The notes under the pieces were generated by a model that was not told the DNA's origin, made no database searches, and worked only from the letters and a program-made list of their open reading frames with translations. Source: an uncultured Dialister sp. (GTDB lineage Bacteria; Bacillota; Negativicutes; Veillonellales; Dialisteraceae). Taken from it: 64,000 nucleotides of DNA. Shown one piece after another: positions 1-7,556 of this stretch (its first letter is position 1; each line of letters starts with the position of its first letter). A program made the position numbers and the translations under genes. The DNA is taken from assembly GCA_900314595.1 (NCBI GenBank), contig OMVW01000006.1, forward strand, positions 1 through 64,000. The letters are read 5' to 3'.

Positions 1-76
1 TTACTCCGAACAGGGTGAATAAGGCCCTATTTCCTTTAAACGCAATAGAGAAATTTCGATTTGGAAGCACTTTAGC

Positions 77-150
77 AGCTGTTAAGTTAATGATATTGCA
101 GTTAGAAGTTAGTCTTTAAACTGTAATAAAAGTGGTAAGTGAGAAGTGAT
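77..150. repeat. Degenerate 7-bp tandem repeat array
   Basis: The stretch can be read as about ten consecutive imperfect 7-mers, clearest as GCAGTTA, GAAGTTA, GTCTTTA at 98-118 and AAGTGGT, AAGTGAG, AAGTGAT at 130-150. It ends directly at the terminator stem of the gene left of the window. Similar 7-bp periodic arrays occur elsewhere in this window (largest at 41471-41533). No gene is seen in 1-150. Confidence 0.45.
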
Positions 151-152
151 GG

Positions 153-187
153 TGGCGCCCTTTGGGATAGAGGGGGCGCCATTTTTT
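153..187 (+). terminator. Intrinsic terminator of a gene left of the window
   Basis: Stem TGGCGCCC (153-160) pairs with GGGCGCCA (174-181) and is followed by TTTTTT. The T tract lies only on the right, so it ends rightward transcription entering from outside the window. Confidence 0.8.
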
Positions 188-227
188 ATAATAGCATTGA
201 CTTCTATTTTGAAGATGCCTTCGGGAG

Positions 228-245
228 CGAAGAAATATTTCTTCG
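228..245. promoter_or_regulatory. Perfect 18-bp palindrome upstream of larA
   Basis: CGAAGAAATATTTCTTCG is a perfect palindrome lying between the preceding terminator and the candidate larA promoter. Its place and symmetry fit a dimeric regulator site. No regulator gene is adjacent, so the binding protein is unknown. Confidence 0.4.
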
Positions 246-290
246 AAGCCGGTGAAATGACTTTCTTTTATGTCCCCTGGAGGCATTTTT

Positions 291-318
291 TTGATGGGTA
301 TTGTATAATTAAGATAAT
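291..318 (+). promoter_or_regulatory. Candidate larA promoter
   Basis: TTGATG (291-296), a 16-bp spacer and GATAAT (313-318). A second -10-like TATAAT lies at 304-309. The predicted start leaves a leader of about 35 nt before larA, which has AGAAAGGA at 343-350 as its ribosome binding site. Confidence 0.45.
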
Positions 319-359
319 AGAATTGTACGAATCTATTTTTATAGAAAGGACGGAATCAA

Positions 360-1604
360 ATGGAATTCAAGGTCAAATATTTCAAAGATTATGTTCCCTT
401 TCATGTGGATGACTGTCATCATCCCATCGAACTGAACCCGAAGGAATGCCCGAAGGTGGAATCGGAAGCGGCAGAAGTGCGCCGGGCTCTGGCAAACCCC
501 ATCGGTACGCCGAAACTTTCGGAAATCGTGAAACCGGGAGAAAAAATCGTCATCGTGGCATCCGATGTGACCCGCCCGTCTCCTTCCTGGGTCATTCTTC
601 CCTGTGTACTGGAGGAATTGGGAAAAGCGGGAGTGAAAGATGAAGATGTGACGGTGGTCTTCGGACTCGGTTCCCATCGCAGCCAGACGGAAGAGGAAAA
701 GAAACGGCTGGCCGGGGAAGAAGTATATTCCCGCGTGAAATGCATCGACAGCGATCCGGACAATTGTGAACACATGGGTACCTGTAAAAACGGGACTTCC
801 GTGGATATTTTCAAACCGGTGGCAGAAGCAGACAGAATCATTTTGACAGGCAACGTGGAATATCATTATTTTGCGGGATATTCCGGTGGAATGAAGGCCA
901 TTATGCCCGGGGTCTCTTCAAGAGAAGCCATCCAGTCGAACCATAAGAATATGATTCGCCCCGGCGCTTATGCAGGGAATCTGGAAGGCAATCCTGTGCG
1001 GGAGGATATCGAAGAAGTCTATGATTTCCTGCCGGTGGATTTCATTGTCAATGTAGCTTTGGATGACCATAAGCAGGTGGCCTTTGCGGCTGCAGGGGAC
1101 AGAATCCTGGCTCATCGGGAAGCCTGCAGATTCCTGGACTCCATTTATAAGATTAAAATCGATAAGCCTGCAGATGTGGTCATCGTTTCCACCGGCGGCT
1201 ATCCTAAGGATATCAACCTTTATCAGGCCCAGAAATCCATCGATAATGCAAAGCATGCAGTGAAAGAGGGAGGCATCATGGTGGTGGCTGCCTCCTGCAA
1301 AGAAGACTATGGAAGTGATGTGTTCGGCCGCTGGATTCAGGACTACGATACCCCTGATGACAGGATCAGGGCCATTCATGAACATTTCGAGCTGGGCGGC
1401 CACAAATCGGCAGCCCTGGCCCTGGTACAGAAGAAATGCGATATATACCTCGTCACTGATATGGACGATTCCCTCGTCACCAAAGCGAATATGACTCCTT
1501 TCCATGATCTTCAGACTGCAGTGGATAGAGCATTGGATAAAATGGGAAAAGATGCCAGCGTTTACGTCATACCGATTGGCGGATCGACTTTGCCTATGGA
1601 GTGA
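360..1604 (+). CDS. larA: LarA-family nickel-pincer racemase
   Basis: 414 aa, close to the usual 420-430. LarA racemases interconvert alpha-hydroxyacid enantiomers (lactate in the type enzyme) with a nickel-pincer nucleotide bound covalently to a lysine. The key residues of the Lactobacillus enzyme are all visible at the expected spacing: His106 in GSHRSQT, His169 in YHYFAGYSGG, Lys179 in GMKAIMPG and His195 in SNHKNM. The N-terminal ASDVTRP motif also fits. The start follows AGAAAGGA at 343-350. The gene is alone between two terminators. The cofactor genes larB, larC and larE are not in the window, and the family also contains racemases for other hydroxyacids, so D/L-lactate is the default substrate, not a proven one. 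Confidence 0.85.
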   Translation: MEFKVKYFKDYVPFHVDDCHHPIELNPKECPKVESEAAEVRRALANPIGTPKLSEIVKPGEKIVIVASDVTRPSPSWVILPCVLEELGKAGVKDEDVTVVFGLGSHRSQTEEEKKRLAGEEVYSRVKCIDSDPDNCEHMGTCKNGTSVDIFKPVAEADRIILTGNVEYHYFAGYSGGMKAIMPGVSSREAIQSNHKNMIRPGAYAGNLEGNPVREDIEEVYDFLPVDFIVNVALDDHKQVAFAAAGDRILAHREACRFLDSIYKIKIDKPADVVIVSTGGYPKDINLYQAQKSIDNAKHAVKEGGIMVVAASCKEDYGSDVFGRWIQDYDTPDDRIRAIHEHFELGGHKSAALALVQKKCDIYLVTDMDDSLVTKANMTPFHDLQTAVDRALDKMGKDASVYVIPIGGSTLPME

Positions 1605-1648
1605 GAAACCGGAAGCCGGTACAGGCTGCCTGACTTTAAGAAACTTCT

Positions 1649-1669
1649 CAGTTCGCAGTGATCAGAATC
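1649..1669. repeat. Three-unit 7-bp repeat after larA
   Basis: CAGTTCG, CAGTGAT and CAGAATC follow each other in register between the larA stop and its terminator. It is short and could be chance alone, but it matches the period and the terminator-side position of the longer arrays in this window. Confidence 0.3.
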
Positions 1670-1701
1670 ACGATTATTGCCGGTAAATTTTTTAGAAAAA
1701 T

Positions 1702-1738
1702 AAAAGCTGTGAAATCACGAAGGTTTCACAGCTTTTGT
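1702..1738. terminator. Bidirectional terminator between larA and the MATE gene
   Basis: AAAAGCTGTGAAA (1702-1714) pairs with TTTCACAGCTTTT (1724-1736). The A-rich left flank and T-rich right flank let it serve both convergent genes. Confidence 0.8.
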
Positions 1739-1847
1739 TTTGAATCGTTTGGAAGTGAGAGCCCGGTTTCCCGCCGAAGGTGAACTGCTGAGAACCGATA
1801 ACTGTTTCCCATAGTTTTCGAAGAATGAGTGAGAGAAAGTATTTCTT

Positions 1848-3188
1848 CTAAACCAGTCTCTTTCTCCAGACTCCCTTGTGCCAGCGCCAGAAGAAGACGA
1901 AGCCTCTGGTGCATTCATCAGCGGCCATGGCGATCCATATGCCTGCCAGGCCCCAGTAGAGATGGACGCCCAGCAGCCAGGCGCCAAAGGTGGCTACAGA
2001 CCACATAAAGATGATTCCCACTGTTACGGGAGCTCTGACATCACCGGATGCATTGAGGGCCATAACCATGCACATATTGACAGCCCGTCCTATTTCCAGA
2101 AATATTTCTATGAAAAGAATGGTCTTGCCTAAAGCCAGTACTTCAGGGTCCGAAGTAAAAATGGAAAGGACGGAATCAGAATTGAGATAGAGGAGGGTGG
2201 CGATAGAGCCGGAAAGGACCATGGCCACGGAAATAGTGAATTTCACCCGTTTGTCTACTTCTTCATTATTTCCGGCTCCTTTGAAATAACCCACAAGAAT
2301 CTGGGTCGCCATGGCCAGGGACTGGGAGTAGACATAGCTCATCATGGCAATGATGTAACAGTATACTTTTGCGGTGATGACTGCTACACCGAAAATGTTC
2401 ACGAATTTCATAATTACCGTCTGGGATAACTGGTACGAGAATGTCTCTCCTCCGGAAGGAATACCAAGGTAGAGCAGCTTGTGAAAGGTATCTTCCGGAA
2501 AAGGTTTCAGGTAAGAGAGGGAAAGACGGGCCGGCGTATACCGGTGGAAAAGATAAATGATGAGGAAGAACCCGGCGAATTTGGAAATATTGGTAGAAAT
2601 ACAGACGCCTGTGACGCCGAGCGAGGGAATGGGTCCAAGGCCGTGGATGAGTACCATATTTCCACTGATATTCATGATATTCATCACCATAGAGCAGAGC
2701 ATGGTAAGTTTCAGCTGGGCAAAGCCCCGGAGAAAGGAAATGAAAGCCATGTACATGGCCTGAATAAAGACGAAAAGCCCGATCCAGCGGATATACATGG
2801 AGGCATCGGACCAGATTTCTTCCGGGATACCCAGGATGTCCAGAAAGAAATCGTCGAAAATAAACAGGGCAAAACTTATCAGGAGACCCAGTGTCAGGTT
2901 TGTGGCAAGGGCCACCGTGCAGACTTCGCTGACTTTTTTCATGTCTCCTGCCCCGCGGTAGTGGGCGATAAGGATAGTGGAAGCCTGGGAGAGAACGGCC
3001 AGGGTGAGCACTACCAGGTTGAAGACTACATTGTCGTTTCCGACAGCAGCCACACTTTCTGATGAGTAATGACTCAGCATGAACTGGTCCACATTGGGGA
3101 CCATCATCTGCAGGGCAGTTTCTATGAAAATGGGCAGGGACATGGAAAAGACAGTCCATCTGCTCCGGTATAAAGTATGGGGTCTCAA
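1848..3188 (-). CDS. MATE family multidrug/Na+ antiporter
   Basis: 446 aa with about twelve hydrophobic segments in two homologous halves, typical of MATE efflux carriers that export cationic drugs or metabolites against Na+ or H+. The N-terminal half has the family pattern SLPIFIETALQMMVPNVDQF, with PN and Q residues in TM1, and FLRGFAQLK after TM5. I place the start at TTG 3188: it lies 6 nt after AAGGAG (3200-3195), while the GTG at 3224, 12 codons upstream, has no binding site. It is transcribed toward larA and shares its terminator. Substrate is unknown. A second, divergent MATE gene is at 57961-59313. Confidence 0.85.
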   Translation of the reverse strand: MRPHTLYRSRWTVFSMSLPIFIETALQMMVPNVDQFMLSHYSSESVAAVGNDNVVFNLVVLTLAVLSQASTILIAHYRGAGDMKKVSEVCTVALATNLTLGLLISFALFIFDDFFLDILGIPEEIWSDASMYIRWIGLFVFIQAMYMAFISFLRGFAQLKLTMLCSMVMNIMNISGNMVLIHGLGPIPSLGVTGVCISTNISKFAGFFLIIYLFHRYTPARLSLSYLKPFPEDTFHKLLYLGIPSGGETFSYQLSQTVIMKFVNIFGVAVITAKVYCYIIAMMSYVYSQSLAMATQILVGYFKGAGNNEEVDKRVKFTISVAMVLSGSIATLLYLNSDSVLSIFTSDPEVLALGKTILFIEIFLEIGRAVNMCMVMALNASGDVRAPVTVGIIFMWSVATFGAWLLGVHLYWGLAGIWIAMAADECTRGFVFFWRWHKGVWRKRLV

Positions 3189-3340
3189 ATGATTCTCCTT
3201 TGGAAGGAATATCCTGGTCTGCACTTATGAATGCAGATAAGTATCTACTTTTTATGGAACGGTTATATATGGTACCACTAAAGGTAATATCTTTCAATGG
3301 AAGAGTCTTTGCGAAAATATGAAAAGTTTCGTAAAAGGGG

Positions 3341-3369
3341 TTGCAAAATTTTTGTAAATAGGGCATAAT
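3341..3369 (+). promoter_or_regulatory. Promoter of the first tRNA-Val gene
   Basis: TTGCAA (3341-3346), 17-bp spacer, CATAAT (3364-3369). The tRNA starts 19 nt after the -10 box. Confidence 0.65.
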
Positions 3370-3387
3370 AGAATGCGTCAGAAATAT

Positions 3388-3463
3388 GGGCGATTAGCTC
3401 AGCTGGGAGAGCGTCTGCCTTACAAGCAGAATGTCAGCAGTTCGATCCTGTTATCGCCCACCA
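3388..3463 (+). tRNA. tRNA-Val (anticodon TAC)
   Basis: 76-nt cloverleaf with acceptor GGGCGAT/ATCGCCC, anticodon loop CTTACAA reading TAC, discriminator A and encoded CCA. The sequence is identical to the tRNA at 3776-3851. It forms its own unit with a promoter and a terminator. Confidence 0.97.
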
Positions 3464-3464
3464 C

Positions 3465-3499
3465 AAAAAATCAATCCGGTGAACCGGATTGATTTTTTT
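3465..3499 (+). terminator. Terminator of tRNA-Val 1
   Basis: TCAATCCGG (3471-3479) pairs with CCGGATTGA (3484-3492), extended by A/T pairs and followed by T7. Confidence 0.85.
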
Positions 3500-3569
3500 A
3501 TGAAACGAATTATGATATCGGACCTTTTATGAATCAAATTTATCTAATGAGATTTTAATAAAAATATGG

Positions 3570-3598
3570 TTGCACAGGTTCTTCGGATTTGTTATTAT
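3570..3598 (+). promoter_or_regulatory. Promoter of the tRNA Asn-Glu-Val cluster
   Basis: TTGCAC (3570-3575), 17-bp spacer, TATTAT (3593-3598), followed 23 nt later by tRNA-Asn. Confidence 0.7.
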
Positions 3599-3621
3599 TA
3601 TTCACGTACTCACGTACAGAT

Positions 3622-3697
3622 TCCTGAATAGCTCAGCCGGTAGAGCGCGTGACTGTTAATCACGATGTCGCAGGTTCGAACCCTGCTTCAGGAGCCA
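3622..3697 (+). tRNA. tRNA-Asn (anticodon GTT)
   Basis: 76 nt; acceptor TCCTGAA/TTCAGGA, anticodon loop CTGTTAA reading GTT, discriminator G, encoded CCA. First gene of a three-tRNA unit. Confidence 0.97.
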
Positions 3698-3699
3698 GT

Positions 3700-3774
3700 G
3701 GCCTGTTCGTCAAGCGGTTAAGACACCGCCCTTTCACGGCGGGTTCGGGGGTTCGAATCCCCCACAGGTCACCA
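3700..3774 (+). tRNA. tRNA-Glu (anticodon TTC)
   Basis: 75 nt; acceptor GGCCTGT/ACAGGTC with one G-U pair, anticodon loop CTTTCAC reading TTC, encoded CCA. It lies 2 nt after tRNA-Asn. Confidence 0.96.
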
Positions 3775-3775
3775 T

Positions 3776-3851
3776 GGGCGATTAGCTCAGCTGGGAGAGC
3801 GTCTGCCTTACAAGCAGAATGTCAGCAGTTCGATCCTGTTATCGCCCACCA
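3776..3851 (+). tRNA. tRNA-Val (anticodon TAC), second copy
   Basis: Identical over 76 nt to 3388-3463, including CCA. It follows tRNA-Glu by 1 nt in the cluster transcript. Confidence 0.97.
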
Positions 3852-3856
3852 GGATG

Positions 3857-3889
3857 GAGTCATACGGTTATTGCCGTGTGACTCTTTTT
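3857..3889 (+). terminator. Terminator of the tRNA cluster
   Basis: GAGTCATACGG (3857-3867) pairs with CCGTGTGACTC (3874-3884), then TTTTT. Confidence 0.9.
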
Positions 3890-3903
3890 CGTTCCTGAGA
3901 CAC

Positions 3904-3940
3904 ACAAAACTCGTTCCGGATTTTTCGGAACGGGTTTTGT
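3904..3940 (-). terminator. Terminator of the amino-acid ABC operon
   Basis: A 15-bp stem (3904-3918 with 3926-3940). Read leftward it has a U-rich 3' arm (GTTTTGT). It lies 17 nt past the stop of the binding-protein gene. Confidence 0.65.
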
Positions 3941-3956
3941 TACTCATTATAGAGAG

Positions 3957-4847
3957 TTATTTCTTCACTTCTCCTCCTTCAACAACGAGGCTTTCCGGAT
4001 CCACTGCACTGCCATATACGGGAGCCAGTGTTTCCTGGTAGTCTTTGTGGAAGAAGTTTTCTTTGCCCAGTTTTTTGATTTCATCGTTGATGTAGTTCAG
4101 GAGTTCTTTATTTCCTTTCTGAACGGCCGGAGCGATGGTATCGAGGTCGCCCAGGGATGGGATGCCTACTTTGAATCCCGGGTTCTGCATAGCCCATGCG
4201 AGGACTTCCGTATTATCGGTGGAGAAGGCATCTCCTCTCTTGTCGAGGAGGGCATTGTAGGTTTCAGTGTACTGATCGAATTTCAGGAGTTTCACTTCCG
4301 GATGTTTTTTGGTGAAATAGGTTTCAGCGGTGGTACCTTTGGCAACGATCAGGGTCTTGCCTTTGAGCTGTTCCACGGAGGTAATGTTGTCTTTTTCAGG
4401 AGATACCACGCCGAGGGCCACTTTCATATAGGGCAGGGCGAAGTCCACCTGTTCTGCTCTTTCTTTGGTTACCGTAAAGTTGGCAAGGACGATATCCACT
4501 TTGCCTGTTTTCGCGTATTCCACACGGTTGGCCGGTTCCAGGGATACGTATTCCGGCTTTACGCCCAAATCTTTAGCCAGGCGTTCTGCGAAGTATACGT
4601 CATAGCCCTGATACTTGCCTTCTTTATCCACATAGCCGAAAGGAGCTTTATCGGAAAATACGCCGATGATGAGTTTTCCGCTCTTTTTGATTTCATCGAG
4701 GGAACGGAAGTTGCCTTTCTGGGCAGAAGATGAGCCGGCTGCGGGCCTGGCTTCCTGATTTTTGCTGCCGCAGCCTGCGGTAAAGGCTAAAGTAAATACG
4801 GCAGTGACTGCCAGGATGGCATAAATAATTTTTTTCAGTAGTGACAT
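3957..4847 (-). CDS. Amino-acid ABC transporter substrate-binding lipoprotein, cysteine-type
   Basis: 296 aa, family 3 solute-binding protein and last gene of a four-gene ABC operon. A lipoprotein signal ends in FTAGC with Cys26 as the lipidation site. The core contains ANFTVTKERAEQVDF followed by PYMKVALGV, and the C-terminus ends VVEGGEVKK. From memory this pattern is closer to the cysteine-binding CjaA of Campylobacter jejuni than to the Asp/Glu-binding PEB1, though both belong to the same family. That reading agrees with the poly-cysteine leader peptide at the head of the operon. It would capture free cysteine or cystine and pass it to the permeases at 5757-7074. The start follows an AAGAGGT ribosome binding site. 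Confidence 0.85.
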   Translation of the reverse strand: MSLLKKIIYAILAVTAVFTLAFTAGCGSKNQEARPAAGSSSAQKGNFRSLDEIKKSGKLIIGVFSDKAPFGYVDKEGKYQGYDVYFAERLAKDLGVKPEYVSLEPANRVEYAKTGKVDIVLANFTVTKERAEQVDFALPYMKVALGVVSPEKDNITSVEQLKGKTLIVAKGTTAETYFTKKHPEVKLLKFDQYTETYNALLDKRGDAFSTDNTEVLAWAMQNPGFKVGIPSLGDLDTIAPAVQKGNKELLNYINDEIKKLGKENFFHKDYQETLAPVYGSAVDPESLVVEGGEVKK

Positions 4848-4993
4848 GGGTTTACCTCTTTTCTTTAATCAGGCAGGCCTCATTTATTTCCTTTGAAGGA
4901 GAGGAGATGCCTTTGAAATATATTCCCGCTTCTGATTTTTGCTGCCTCAGGGGAGAGGGCAGGATTGCAACAGGGACAATCGGGATCGGACAT

Positions 4994-5764
4994 CTATTTC
5001 TCACCTTCCTTCAAATCGTCAAAACGGAAGGAATCCAGGAATTTCCTGGTCCTTTCTTTCTTCGGATGATCAAATATTTCCTCCGGGGTTCCTTCTTCTT
5101 CGATGAAACCCTGGTCGAAAAACAGGATTCTGTCTGCCACTGCTTTGGCAAAGGCCATTTCGTGGGTGACGATGAGCATGGTCATCCCTTCTTTAGCCAG
5201 CTCTATGATGACGTCCAGTACTTCACGGACCATTTCCGGGTCCAGGGAAGCCGTGACTTCGTCGAACATAATGATTTCCGGTTTCATGATGAGGGCCCTG
5301 ATCATGGCAATTCGCTGTTTCTGGCCGCCCGAGAGCTCTCTTGGCCAGGCTGTCTCTTTATCGGAAAGTCCTACCCGGGCCAGCATCTTTCTTGCCTCCC
5401 GGAGGACTTCTTCTTTTTTCCTGTGCTGCACCTGGATGGGGGCAAGGGTAATATTGTCAATGACATTCAGATGATTGAAAAGGTCATAGCTCTGGAAAAC
5501 CATGCCGATTTTCTGGCAGATTTCACTTCTGGAAACTTTGCCGCCTGAAATGACCTTTCCATCCATGGAGACTGACCCTCCGCTCAGGGGCTCGAGTCCG
5601 TTGATACATCGGAGGAAGGTGGATTTCCCGCAGCCCGAGGGGCCGATGATGACGATGACTTCACTTTTGTGGACGTCCAGGGAAATATCTTTCAATATTT
5701 CGTGGGGACCGAAAGCTTTTTTCAGATGTTCGATATGAAGGAGAGATTCACTCATACTATTCAT
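4994..5764 (-). CDS. Polar amino-acid ABC transporter ATPase
   Basis: 256 aa, GlnQ/TcyC-type ATP-binding subunit. Walker [10 protein letters not shown] at residues 41-49, signature LSGGQKQR and Walker [15 protein letters not shown] are all intact. It energises the two permeases encoded upstream. The ATG at 5764 overlaps the permease stop by 8 nt. A second in-frame ATG at 5755 is also possible, and neither has a strong ribosome binding site, which suggests translational coupling. The 146 nt after it, before the binding-protein gene, contain no gene. Confidence 0.92.
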   Translation of the reverse strand: MNSMSESLLHIEHLKKAFGPHEILKDISLDVHKSEVIVIIGPSGCGKSTFLRCINGLEPLSGGSVSMDGKVISGGKVSRSEICQKIGMVFQSYDLFNHLNVIDNITLAPIQVQHRKKEEVLREARKMLARVGLSDKETAWPRELSGGQKQRIAMIRALIMKPEIIMFDEVTASLDPEMVREVLDVIIELAKEGMTMLIVTHEMAFAKAVADRILFFDQGFIEEEGTPEEIFDHPKKERTRKFLDSFRFDDLKEGEK

Positions 5765-6434
5765 TCCATTTCTTTTCTAAATACTGAGCTGCTTTCGAGA
5801 GTGGATAGCAGGCGATGAAGTAAAGGAAGAAGATGGTCCCGTAAATCCACAGGGGCGCATCAGGGACTGTATACCGGTTGGCCTCGATAATCTGCTGGCC
5901 GATTTTCAGCATTTCCACCACTCCGATCATGACGATGAGGGAAGTGGTCTTGATGATACGGGTGAAAAGATTAATGGCAGGCGGGATGAGGCGTCTTAAG
6001 GACTGGGGGATGATGATAAAGCGGTACATCTGCCACCGGGAAAGGCCCAGAGCTTCCGCACTTTCATACTGGCTTTTCGGTATGGAAATCAGCGCACCTC
6101 TTACAAGGTCTCCCATTTCTGCCGCTCCCCAGAGGATGAAAACGGCCACAGCCACTTTAAATCCTGAAATATCAATGCCCAGCGCCTTTGTAACGCCGAA
6201 GTAGCCGATAAATAAAAGGACCAGCTGGGGCATGACCCGGATGAATTCCAGATAGATTCTGGAAATAATGCGGGCCGGCCAGTTTTTCATTGCCATAATG
6301 AGACCTGTAAAAAGGCCCAGTATGATGGAGCCTGCTACGGCAAGGAGGGAAACTTCCACCGTAATCCATAGGCCTCCCAGCAGGCGGATACCATTGGACC
6401 CATCAAAGAGCACTCGAATTCCCAAATCTTCCAT
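5757..6434 (-). CDS. Amino-acid ABC transporter permease 2
   Basis: 225 aa, HisM/GlnP-type membrane subunit with five hydrophobic segments. The cytoplasmic EAA loop is [21 protein letters not shown], which contacts the ATPase. The start at ATG 6434 is supported by AAAGGAAG ahead of it and overlaps the upstream permease by 32 nt. A longer upstream reading would run through the other permease in a different frame. It pairs with the permease at 6403-7074. Confidence 0.9.
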   Translation of the reverse strand: MEDLGIRVLFDGSNGIRLLGGLWITVEVSLLAVAGSIILGLFTGLIMAMKNWPARIISRIYLEFIRVMPQLVLLFIGYFGVTKALGIDISGFKVAVAVFILWGAAEMGDLVRGALISIPKSQYESAEALGLSRWQMYRFIIIPQSLRRLIPPAINLFTRIIKTTSLIVMIGVVEMLKIGQQIIEANRYTVPDAPLWIYGTIFFLYFIACYPLSKAAQYLEKKWNE

Positions 6435-7074
6435 AGCGAAGCTTCCTTTCCAGAATGCTGGCCCCAATGGAGATGGGGAGCAGGATAATGAGATAGGCGA
6501 TGACAAGCATCCACAGGGTTTCATCGGTTTTGTAGTAGAGTCCGATCAGATCCTTGGCAATGTACATGAGGTCCGGCACAGCACAGACTGAGAAGACCGA
6601 TGTTTCCTTGATGAGAAATAGCACGTTGGCGCAGAGCGGCGGGATGGATACAGTGAAAGTCTGGGGAATGATGATGAACCGCATGATTTGGACTTTCGTG
6701 AACCCCAGAGCTTCAGCTGATTCGGTCTGTGAGAAAGGAATCGATTCCAGACCGCTCCGGAAGGCTTCTGCCATGTAGGAAGTTCCCAGAAAAGCGAGGC
6801 CGATGGTGGCGCAGGCTTCTCCGGAAATATGAATGCCCAGTTTTGGAAGGCCGAAGTAGAGGAAAAAGAGCTGCACCAGAAGCGGCGTATTTCGCGAAAG
6901 CTCGATATAGGCGCCGCATATTTCTGTAAGAAACGGCACTTTGTGGTACCTTATGATGCTCATGGCCAGACCGAGCACCAGGGATATAAAAATTCCAGTG
7001 AGACCGATGTAAAGGGTAATTCCCGCCGCTTCCACAAAAAGGGGAGCGTATTCAATCATGTAATCAAAGTCCAA
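6403..7074 (-). CDS. Amino-acid ABC transporter permease 1
   Basis: 223 aa, first structural gene of the operon and paralogous to the next permease. It has five hydrophobic segments and an EAA loop with ESAEALGFTKVQIMRF. The start has TCCGGAGGAC (7087-7078) as its ribosome binding site, placed just beyond the terminator at 7089-7120. Expression therefore depends on read-through of that terminator. Confidence 0.9.
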   Translation of the reverse strand: MDFDYMIEYAPLFVEAAGITLYIGLTGIFISLVLGLAMSIIRYHKVPFLTEICGAYIELSRNTPLLVQLFFLYFGLPKLGIHISGEACATIGLAFLGTSYMAEAFRSGLESIPFSQTESAEALGFTKVQIMRFIIIPQTFTVSIPPLCANVLFLIKETSVFSVCAVPDLMYIAKDLIGLYYKTDETLWMLVIAYLIILLPISIGASILERKLRYGRFGNSSAL

Positions 7075-7088
7075 AATGTCCTCCGGAA

Positions 7089-7120
7089 TAAAAAAATCCC
7101 GGAAGCGTGCGCTTCCGGGA
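7089..7120 (-). terminator. Attenuator terminator of the cysteine ABC operon
   Basis: Read leftward, TCCCGGAAGCG (7120-7110), a 2-nt loop and CGCTTCCGGGA (7107-7097) form an 11-bp stem followed by TTTTTTT-A. It lies between the leader peptide stop and the first permease, the classic place for an attenuator. A smaller GTGAC/GTCAC hairpin precedes it and holds the leader stop codon in its loop. I found no long sequence complementary to the terminator 5' arm, so the antiterminator is not identified. Confidence 0.8.
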
Positions 7121-7138
7121 TGGAATCCTGTGGTGACC

Positions 7139-7270
7139 TTACAATGTCACATGAATTTCCTTAGAAAACCTCTTATGAGGCTTTGATTCAGAGGCACACG
7201 CAAATAAACTATGGCAGCAGCAGCAAGCCATAGGACAGCAGCAACAAATTGCGTATGCTTCAAAGCTCAT
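7139..7270 (-). CDS. Poly-cysteine leader peptide
   Basis: A 43-codon frame. Residues 8-20 read ICCCCPMACCCCH, and a ninth Cys is at 25; the C-terminal half is polar and basic. It starts at ATG 7270 after AAAGGAGATCCATTT, an excellent ribosome binding site, about 30 nt into a transcript from a near-consensus promoter. A strong terminator follows 19 nt after its stop, then the amino-acid ABC operon. This layout is that of ribosome-mediated attenuation: scarcity of Cys-tRNA would stall the ribosome in the Cys runs and change folding downstream. The second Cys run sits in the loop of a 6-bp hairpin TATGGC/GCCATA (7232-7210). A metal- or thiol-binding miniprotein is the alternative. Confidence 0.75.
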   Translation of the reverse strand: MSFEAYAICCCCPMACCCCHSLFACASESKPHKRFSKEIHVTL

Positions 7271-7306
7271 AAATGGATCTCCTTTCATTTCCTTTAAGTT
7301 GACCTC

Positions 7307-7335
7307 ATCATAGCATGATGATTTTGCACTGTCAA
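7307..7335 (-). promoter_or_regulatory. Promoter of the cysteine ABC operon
   Basis: Read leftward: TTGACA (7335-7330), 17-bp spacer, TATGAT (7312-7307), with TG one base ahead of the -10 (extended -10). It gives a leader of about 225 nt before the first permease. Confidence 0.85.
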
Positions 7336-7521
7336 GACGGATTTTGTAATCCATTGTAAACGGAAAAAGAGAGATATGATTTGAAAGAATGAAACGCAAA
7401 GGAATTTATCGAAGATAATCATGATTGAAATTTGGACTATTGTTACCTGCAAACTGGCAGTAATGAAAGGAGACCGGGGTCCGGCGGTTTCAGCCCTGAA
7501 GACGTCCGGGAGACGGGGCGC

Positions 7522-7550
7522 TTGACAGGGAAATGTTAACGTGCTATATT
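7522..7550 (+). promoter_or_regulatory. Promoter of the T-box and symporter unit
   Basis: TTGACA (7522-7527), 17-bp spacer, TATATT (7545-7550), with an extended -10 TG. It is divergent from the ABC promoter about 190 bp to the left. The gap between the two promoters (7336-7521) holds no gene; a weak 7-bp periodic stretch is at 7441-7461. Confidence 0.85.
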
Positions 7551-7556
7551 ATTTAA

